A stretch of DNA of 28,069 nucleotides from DATAEE01 sp036257535. Lineage in GTDB: Bacteria > Acidobacteriota > Vicinamibacteria > Vicinamibacterales > 2-12-FULL-66-21. A program made the translations under genes and the position numbers. Shown piece after piece: positions 23,631-28,069 of this stretch; the stretch's first letter is position 1, and each line of letters begins with the position of its first letter. The notes under the pieces are model-generated. The model made no database searches and was not told the origin of the DNA. It saw nothing but the letters and a program-made list of their open reading frames with translations. The stretch covers positions 1 to 28,069 of the forward strand of contig DATAFJ010000211.1 of assembly GCA_036257535.1 (NCBI GenBank). The letters run 5' to 3'.

Positions 23631-24044
23631 GCGCAGGCGGGCGACGACATCCGACGGAATCGTAATCGCGTGCATCCTGCCGCCGTCCCGCCGCGCATGG
23701 ACGGCCGTCAGCGTGCCGGCGCCGATCGACGAGGCGCCGCGCGTGAAGGCAAATGCGTACTGGATGCTGCGGCTCGTGACCGATGCGAGACGGACGAGAA
23801 TCTCGACCTCGTCCTCGAAGTAGAGCGGACGCTTGAAGTCGAACGTGGCGGCCACGCGCGGCCAGCCGCTGTCGCCGCCCGCGCGATCGATCGTCAGGCC
23901 GGCCGCACGCCACAGCGCGTGCTCGGCCTCTTCCATGTAACGGAAGAAGCAGCTAAAGTGCACGACGCCGGCCAGGTCGGTTTCGTGGAACTGGACGCGG
24001 CGCGTATATCGAAATCCGCCGACCGGCGTCGAGTGCGCGCTCAT
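23607..24044 (-). CDS. 4-hydroxybenzoyl-CoA thioesterase-type (hotdog) acyl thioesterase
   Basis: A 145-residue protein from ATG 24044; an in-frame GTG at 24053 would add three residues. Hotdog fold of the YbgC/FadM-like class: RRVQFHETDLAGVVHFSCFF with the catalytic Asp (Asp23 from the ATG), followed by the long helix RYMEEAEHALWRAAG, then FKRPLYFEDEVEILVRL and TRGASSIGAGTLTAVHARRD. It would hydrolyse an acyl-CoA or acyl-carrier thioester in the cytoplasm. It is the third gene of an operon: the upstream flavoprotein stops at 24055, directly before this start, so coupled translation is likely. The last residues come from the 13-bp repeat. Context suggests release of an acyl product modified by the two preceding enzymes. 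Confidence 0.9.
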   Translation of the reverse strand: MSAHSTPVGGFRYTRRVQFHETDLAGVVHFSCFFRYMEEAEHALWRAAGLTIDRAGGDSGWPRVAATFDFKRPLYFEDEVEILVRLASVTSRSIQYAFAFTRGASSIGAGTLTAVHARRDGGRMHAITIPSDVVARLRSTCSAAL

Positions 24045-24054
24045 GCCTCGCACG

Positions 24055-25365
24055 CTACGGCCGGCGGCCGTCGGGCAGCACCAGCTCGTTCGCCTTGTGG
24101 TTCGCCTTTTCCGGCGACGGCCCCTCGTGCCACGCGGGGATGCGCGCCTTGCCAGGATAGTCGAGCGTCTCCATGGGCTCCCACACCTTGTCGACGCGAT
24201 CGGTGAAGAGATCGCCGATCAGGAGGTCGGTGACGGTGCCCTGGAGCTCGGGATACGTCCGCACGAACCTGCCGAAGCTGAAGCCGTTGTAGTACTCGCA
24301 CACGAGGCGCCGCATGCGATCGACGCCCTCGTTGAACCCCTGCCCCCATCGACCGAGCTGCGCGGCGCTCGTGTCTCCGCTGGCGATCCCGTCGGCAATG
24401 GCTTCCGCGGCCATCTCTCCCGAGCGCAGCGCGAGCAGGACTCCCGAGGAGTACAGCGGATCGAGAAACCCGAACGCGTCGCCGACCAGCACCCAGCCGT
24501 CGCCCGCGACCGTCGTGGACCTGTATGAATAGTCGCGCGTGGCGAAGAAACCGGTCACGCGCGTCGCGCGCGAGATCCGGTCCTTCACGGCCTGGCAGCG
24601 ATCGACTTCCTCGTTGTAGGTCTGCTCGTGGCCGGCGCGCCCCTTGAAGAGGTAATCGAACGGCGCGACGACGCCAACGCTGACGATGTCGTCGTGCAGC
24701 GGGATGTACCAGAACCAGCCGTTTCTCGTCGACGTCTGCAGGACCATCGTGGCCCCTTCGTCGCGCCCCGAGTCACGATACGCGCCCTGCCAGTACGTCC
24801 AGACCGCGCCCTTGTTGAGCATCGGATCCCACAGCCGGAGCTTCAACCGGTTCTGCAGGAGCGCAGCCTGACCGCTCGCGTCGACGACGACGCGCGCGCG
24901 GACCTCCCGCCTGCCGCTCGAATCCTGAATGACGACACCGGTGGCACGATCGCCCTCGAACAGCACCTCGAGGACGTGGACGCCTTCGTGCGCGTCGACG
25001 CCGTGCTCGCGGGCGTTCTCGAGCATCATCTGATCGAACTCGCTGCGCACGACCTGCCACGTCTGGGAGCACTCGTGCGGCTTGTTGTCCCAGAAGTAGA
25101 ACGGCGCCGACAGCTTCCCGTTCGCGTTGACGAACTGGACGCTGTACTTCTTCACGAAGTGGCTGCGCCGCATCTTCGGCAGCATGTTGAGCCGCTTGAG
25201 AACCCAGTAGGTCTCGGGGATGAGCGACTCGCCGATGTGAAACCGCGGGAAGCGCTCGCGCTCGAAGAGGCCCACACGGAGGCCGTGCTGCGCCAGCAGC
25301 GTTGACGTCGTCGAACCGGCCGGGCCGCCGCCGATCACGACGACGTCGTATTCGGATGAGAGCAT
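24055..25365 (-). CDS. Halogenase-like FAD-dependent oxidoreductase
   Basis: A 436-residue flavoprotein of the group that includes flavin-dependent halogenases. The FAD dinucleotide-binding motif is GGGPAG (12-17). ERERFPRFHIGESLIPETYW (35-54) is the signature shared by acyl/phenol-type halogenases. Lys72/Lys73 in HFVKKYSVQF sit where those halogenases carry their catalytic Lys. NGWFWYIP (215-222) contains the WxWxIP halogenase motif, and VGDAFGFLDPLYSSGV (294-309) closes the FAD site. By family knowledge it would need reduced flavin. Related non-halogenating oxidoreductases share many of these motifs, so the chemistry is open. It is the middle gene of an operon, 5 bp after the radical SAM gene and abutting the thioesterase. 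Confidence 0.88.
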   Translation of the reverse strand: MLSSEYDVVVIGGGPAGSTTSTLLAQHGLRVGLFERERFPRFHIGESLIPETYWVLKRLNMLPKMRRSHFVKKYSVQFVNANGKLSAPFYFWDNKPHECSQTWQVVRSEFDQMMLENAREHGVDAHEGVHVLEVLFEGDRATGVVIQDSSGRREVRARVVVDASGQAALLQNRLKLRLWDPMLNKGAVWTYWQGAYRDSGRDEGATMVLQTSTRNGWFWYIPLHDDIVSVGVVAPFDYLFKGRAGHEQTYNEEVDRCQAVKDRISRATRVTGFFATRDYSYRSTTVAGDGWVLVGDAFGFLDPLYSSGVLLALRSGEMAAEAIADGIASGDTSAAQLGRWGQGFNEGVDRMRRLVCEYYNGFSFGRFVRTYPELQGTVTDLLIGDLFTDRVDKVWEPMETLDYPGKARIPAWHEGPSPEKANHKANELVLPDGRRP

Positions 25366-25370
25366 GTGTC

Positions 25371-26711
25371 CTAGGTGTACCGGATGTGTGTGTGCTCAGG
25401 AAGAAAGAATCGGTGGAGCAGCGTGTCGACGCGCAGCAGCCCTTCGCGCGTCAGCGTGACACGATCTGCGGTAGACGAGCCGAGATACCCGTCGGCATCG
25501 AGCGACGAAAAAGCGTCGCGGAATCGCGACAGGACGTCGACGCCGTACTTGCCGCGGAAATACGAGGGACGGATGTACCCGCGTTTGAGCTGCAGGACCA
25601 GCTCGCGAATCAGCCGCTCGTCGGCGCTCGGGCGGTACGCGCGGCCGAGCGGCAGATCCCCGCGCTCGACGGCGGGGCTGTAGGCCTCCCAGGTGTCGAC
25701 GTTCTGCATGTGCACGCCGTTGATGTGCCCGAACGACGCGACGCCGAGCCCGACGAGGTCGGCCCCCTCCCACAGACGATCGCGATAGACGAATTTCGTC
25801 GATGAGGGATTCTTCACCGCGGTGTACGCGCTGCCGATGTGGTACCCGGCGCGCTCGAGCGCCTCGAACGCCTCCGCGACCCATCGCCGCTTGGTCGCCC
25901 AGCTCGCGACCGGCTCGGCGAACTGTCGCCCGCCTCCGCTCTTGAGCAGGTCCTTGCTGATCGTCGTGTTGTACGGCAGCTCCATCTGATAGATGGTGAC
26001 GCTGTCCGCGTCGAGCTCGAGGGTGCGGCGGATGCACTCGCGCCAGTTTGCCTCGGTCTCGCCGAGCATGCCGGCGATGAGGTCGACGTTGAGCTGCGGG
26101 AAGCCCAGCGAGCGCGCGTAGCGGTACGACACGTCGATCTCGGGCGACCGGTGCGCGCGGCCGTTCAGCTCGAGGATGCGGTCGTCGAAGTTCTCGATGC
26201 CGAGACTGAGGCGCGTGACGCCCATCTCCCGGATCGCCGCGAGCTTCGACTCGGTGAGCGTCCCCGGCTCGCACTCGAACGTCACTTCCTCGGCGGTCGT
26301 ACACGATCGCGCGCCGCTCAACCGGTTGACGAGACGCTCGAGCTGGCGCGTCGACAGGAACGAGGGTGTGCCTCCGCCGAAGTAGACGAAGTCGAGCGGC
26401 CGCCCCTCGAGGGCACGGGTCTCGGCGTAAAGCTCCCACTCGCGGGCCAGCAGCGACAGGTAATCATCGACCTCCCGCGCGTTCTTGTCGGTGTAGACGC
26501 GGAAGTAGCAGAAATGGCACCGCTTGCGGCAGAACGGGATGTGCAGGTAGAGGCCGAGCGGGACCTCCGGCGGCGCGGGCGACGCCAGCGCGGGTTGTGC
26601 CTCGCCAGGCACGGCCTCCGCTGTCCAAACCGAGAACGGCGGGTAGTTCGCGACGAAATAGCTGCCGACGCCGGTCTCGTCGGCGTCGGCCGTCCGTATC
26701 GTTTCCGGCAT
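25371..26711 (-). CDS. HemN-like radical SAM protein (coproporphyrinogen III oxidase family)
   Basis: A 446-residue radical SAM enzyme. A ~50-residue N-terminal extension (GSYFVANYPPFSVWT) precedes the TIM-barrel domain with LYLHIPFCRKRCHFCYF: Cys61, Cys65 and Cys68 form the CxxxCxxC cluster motif. The extra Cys of classical HemN (CxC) is Phe70. The SAM-binding GGGTPS is at 112-117, VTFECEPGTL and GVTRLSLGIENF follow, and a HemN_C-like C-terminal domain (about 350-440) includes YFRGKYGVDVLSRF. It is not clearly HemN or HemW; HemN-like relatives include methylases and cyclopropanases of natural-product pathways. AAAGGA lies immediately before ATG 26711 and a TATTAT hexamer 10 nt upstream (26721-26726), so the transcript may have a very short leader. 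First gene of the three-gene operon. Confidence 0.9.
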   Translation of the reverse strand: MPETIRTADADETGVGSYFVANYPPFSVWTAEAVPGEAQPALASPAPPEVPLGLYLHIPFCRKRCHFCYFRVYTDKNAREVDDYLSLLAREWELYAETRALEGRPLDFVYFGGGTPSFLSTRQLERLVNRLSGARSCTTAEEVTFECEPGTLTESKLAAIREMGVTRLSLGIENFDDRILELNGRAHRSPEIDVSYRYARSLGFPQLNVDLIAGMLGETEANWRECIRRTLELDADSVTIYQMELPYNTTISKDLLKSGGGRQFAEPVASWATKRRWVAEAFEALERAGYHIGSAYTAVKNPSSTKFVYRDRLWEGADLVGLGVASFGHINGVHMQNVDTWEAYSPAVERGDLPLGRAYRPSADERLIRELVLQLKRGYIRPSYFRGKYGVDVLSRFRDAFSSLDADGYLGSSTADRVTLTREGLLRVDTLLHRFFLPEHTHIRYT

Positions 26712-26778
26712 TCCTTTCTAATAATACCGGCGGCAGGCGCGGTTCGCTTACCGCGCAACGCCCGACCAAGCGCAGCCG

Positions 26779-26800
26779 CGCCCGACCTGAAGGTCGGGCG
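26779..26800. terminator. Perfect palindrome CGCCCGACCT-GA-AGGTCGGGCG
   Basis: A 10-bp perfect stem with a 2-nt centre, 4 nt beyond the stop codon (26805) of the - strand membrane protein. It may act as a terminator for that gene, although no T-run follows on the minus strand. A related half-copy, GCCCGACCAAGCG, lies just beside it (26760-26772). Like other elements here it sits at a gene 3' end. Confidence 0.65.
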
Positions 26801-26804
26801 TACG

Positions 26805-27233
26805 CTATTCCTTGTAGAGCCAGGCGCCTGCGAGCGTGCCGAGCGGCGCCTCGACCAGCCCCCAGGCTACAGGCAGCCACGCGAGCTTCGGCGTGATGAG
26901 CCCCGCGAAGCCACAGCCGAGGTACACGCCGGACCACACGTGCGCGAACACCCACACGGCCAGGCCGGCGCAGATCGCGGTCCGCGGACCCGGGCCGAAC
27001 CTGGGACGAATCGCCGCGTACAGCCACACGGCCGCGATGCCGAGCACGAACGTCATGAGGATGAGCGACACGAGATAGACAGGATCGGGCGAATCGGAAA
27101 TGCCGTACGACTTGAACAGAGTCGCCGCGTCCGCGCCCAGCGCGCCGCCGTGCAGCGCCGCCTCGGATGCGTTCATCACCAGTCCCGCCAGCAGCCCACC
27201 GAGCACCACGCGCGTCCAGTTGATTCGTCCCAT
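26805..27233 (-). CDS. Small four-TM integral membrane protein, function unknown
   Basis: A 142-residue protein from ATG 27233, chosen because GGAGG (complement of 27242-27246) lies 8 nt upstream; ATG 27263 would add ten residues and overlap that site. Four hydrophobic helices: WTRVVLGGLLAGLVMNASEA, VYLVSLILMTFVLGIAAVWL, ICAGLAVWVFAHVWSGVYLG and LAWLPVAWGLVEAPLGTLAG. The first helix carries an Asn-Ala-x-Glu (MNASEA) polar patch and TM3 a His. I do not recognise the family. The perfect 11-bp inverted repeat upstream (27271-27296) suggests that this gene, the divergent beta-helix gene, or both are controlled by a dimeric repressor not encoded in the window. Confidence 0.8.
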   Translation of the reverse strand: MGRINWTRVVLGGLLAGLVMNASEAALHGGALGADAATLFKSYGISDSPDPVYLVSLILMTFVLGIAAVWLYAAIRPRFGPGPRTAICAGLAVWVFAHVWSGVYLGCGFAGLITPKLAWLPVAWGLVEAPLGTLAGAWLYKE

Positions 27234-27270
27234 GTCGTCGGCCTCCACGCCATGCACGGGCATGCGTTGT

Positions 27271-27296
27271 TTAATGTGACCTTATGGTCACATTAA
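27271..27296. promoter_or_regulatory. Operator-like perfect inverted repeat TTAATGTGACC-N4-GGTCACATTAA
   Basis: Two perfect 11-bp arms (27271-27281 and 27286-27296) around TTAT, between two divergent genes and ~38 bp upstream of ATG 27233. A TTGACA hexamer on the minus strand (27307-27312) lies just beyond, so a repressor bound here would cover the -10 region of a minus-strand promoter. The A/T-rich flanks contrast with the GC-rich surroundings. It resembles operators of TetR/ArsR/MarR-type dimers; the cognate regulator is not in view. Confidence 0.75.
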
Positions 27297-27306
27297 GTCG
27301 TTCGCT

Positions 27307-27312
27307 TGTCAA
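27307..27312 (-). promoter_or_regulatory. Candidate -35 element (TTGACA)
   Basis: Perfect TTGACA on the minus strand. The expected -10 position 17-18 bp downstream falls inside the inverted repeat (GACCATA), a weak match to TATAAT. Proposed for the small membrane protein; low certainty. Confidence 0.35.
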
Positions 27313-27431
27313 TCGGCGCGGCCGCCCGATCTGTGAGGCCGCCGACGGATCCGTGCGGAGCCGTTTCCGGCCAGAGCGCCTTGCCGGGATTGCCCGGTGG
27401 CAGACGCCTTGCTACCTGGTCCCGGGAATCA

Positions 27432-28069
27432 ATGTTCGATCGAAGAGCGCGCCTGAAAGCCGGCCTGCTCGTGTCGCTCCTGGCCGCGGGCCCGCGCGCG
27501 TTCGCCGGTCCCGCGATTCCGCCGGCGCCGCTCCCGCCGCCCACCGGCACGATCGTTCACGTGTCGACGCTGTCGCAGCTGCAGCAGGCGGTCGCATCCA
27601 TCGCCAGCAACACCACGATCGTCGTCGCGGCCGGGACCTACAACCTGACGTCGCCGCTCTACATCAACGGCAGCTTCACCACCGTCGGCATCCGTGGCGC
27701 GACCGGCAACCGCGACGATGTCGTGCTCGTCGGCCGCGGGATGGCGGGGCCGAACGACGGCGGCGTGCCGTTCGGCATCTGGGTCGGCGGGAACGTTCGC
27801 GGCGTGACGATCGCGCACCTGACGATCCGTGACGTGTTCAACCATCCGATCATGCTGAACGCCGGGACGCAGTCGCCGCTCGTGCACAACGTCAGGGTGG
27901 TGAATGCGGGCCAGCAGCTCCTCAAGTCGAATCCCGACGGCGCGGGCGGCGGCGTCGACAACGGCATCGTCGAGTACTCGGTGTTCGAGTACGTCACGAC
28001 GAGCCGCGATTACTACACGAACGGCGTGGACGTCCACACGGGCGACAACTGGATCATCCGGCACAATCT
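27432..28069 (+). CDS. Exported right-handed beta-helix protein (pectate-lyase-like), partial
   Basis: Open from ATG 27432 to the window edge (212 codons, no stop), so the C-terminus is missing. It begins MFDRRARLKAGLLVSLLAAG, a signal peptide with a Pro-rich start to the mature part. The beta-helix pattern follows: VSTLSQLQQAVASIASNTTI, VVAAGTYNLTSPLYINGSFT, then GRGM, FGIWVGGNVRGVTIAHLTIR and MLNAGTQSPLVHNVRVVNAG, continuing to YYTNGVDVHTGDNWIIRHN. Such rungs occur in polysaccharide lyases and other carbohydrate-active enzymes; the catalytic region would lie beyond the window. There is no good Shine-Dalgarno. It is divergent from the small membrane protein, with the 27271-27296 palindrome between them. 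Confidence 0.8.
   Translation, partial: MFDRRARLKAGLLVSLLAAGPRAFAGPAIPPAPLPPPTGTIVHVSTLSQLQQAVASIASNTTIVVAAGTYNLTSPLYINGSFTTVGIRGATGNRDDVVLVGRGMAGPNDGGVPFGIWVGGNVRGVTIAHLTIRDVFNHPIMLNAGTQSPLVHNVRVVNAGQQLLKSNPDGAGGGVDNGIVEYSVFEYVTTSRDYYTNGVDVHTGDNWIIRHN

Noticed and set aside
24055..25365. Geranylgeranyl reductase as the product of the FAD gene
   Set aside because: The fold family is related, but the WxWxIP motif and FHIGESL signature point to the halogenase-like branch, so the more specific reductase name was not used.
25839..27296. 485-codon open frame on the + strand
   Set aside because: It is antisense to the radical SAM gene and the small membrane protein; no domain, Arg-rich.

Overview
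This window looks like a high-GC chromosome segment from an Acidobacteriota, most likely class Vicinamibacteria. The main evidence is two 'acidobacterial duplicated orphan permease' (ADOP) genes, one directly behind an acidobacterial-type PadR regulator. Supporting context is an exported S9 prolyl-oligopeptidase-type peptidase, a TonB-dependent receptor with a carboxypeptidase-regulatory-like N-terminal domain, Tat-exported enzymes, and many short-unit intergenic repeats. Taxonomy is inferred from gene families only. I saw no rRNA, tRNA, CRISPR array, transposase or prophage gene.

Layout. 186-2257: a GAF-GAF histidine kinase overlapping a CheY-like single-domain response regulator. 2351-4450: exported S9 peptidase. 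4570-5298: a protein I do not recognise, convergent with a DinB-family protein (5316-5864, -). 6069-8486: first ADOP-type permease, convergent with a MetR-like LysR regulator (8493-9455, -). 9520-10077: a damaged SRPBCC/AHSA1 gene, convergent with a secreted phosphatase-like protein (10067-10672, -). 10770-13395: a + strand operon of DUF4394 protein, fasciclin protein, Tat-exported sulfite-oxidase-type molybdoenzyme and a frameshifted cytochrome b561. 13536-14921 (-): Tat-exported PatB/MalY-like PLP enzyme. 15212-18186: PadR plus second ADOP, convergent with a TonB-dependent receptor (18190-20883, -). 21030-21719 (-): membrane-anchored protein with a RodZ C-terminal-like domain. 21969-22443: remnant of a vanadium haloperoxidase/PAP2 gene. 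22450-23496 (-): multi-pass DUF5671-type protein. 23607-26711 (-): three-gene operon of HemN-like radical SAM enzyme, halogenase-like flavoprotein and hotdog thioesterase. 26805-27233 (-): small membrane protein. 27432 to the window end: exported beta-helix protein, cut by the edge. A perfect operator-like palindrome lies between these last two divergent genes.

Functional reading. The genes are mostly unrelated modules: signalling, secreted peptidase, orphan permeases, periplasmic redox. The most intriguing unit is the HemN-like / halogenase-like / thioesterase operon, which looks like a tailoring cassette for an acyl or polyketide-like product, although no synthase gene is in view.

The second theme is intergenic. 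At least nine gene junctions carry palindromes or short-unit repeats: 8-, 7-, 9-, 13- and 24-bp units, a GGGGTCTGACCCC palindrome twice, and an AAAGGTGTCAGGTACCTTT pair. Many of them touch or supply the stop codon of the neighbouring gene. In two cases the repeat has become coding sequence: an altered C-terminus of the phosphatase-like gene and a replaced N-terminus of the SRPBCC gene. Three genes (SRPBCC, cytochrome b561, haloperoxidase) are disrupted, through real decay or assembly indels.
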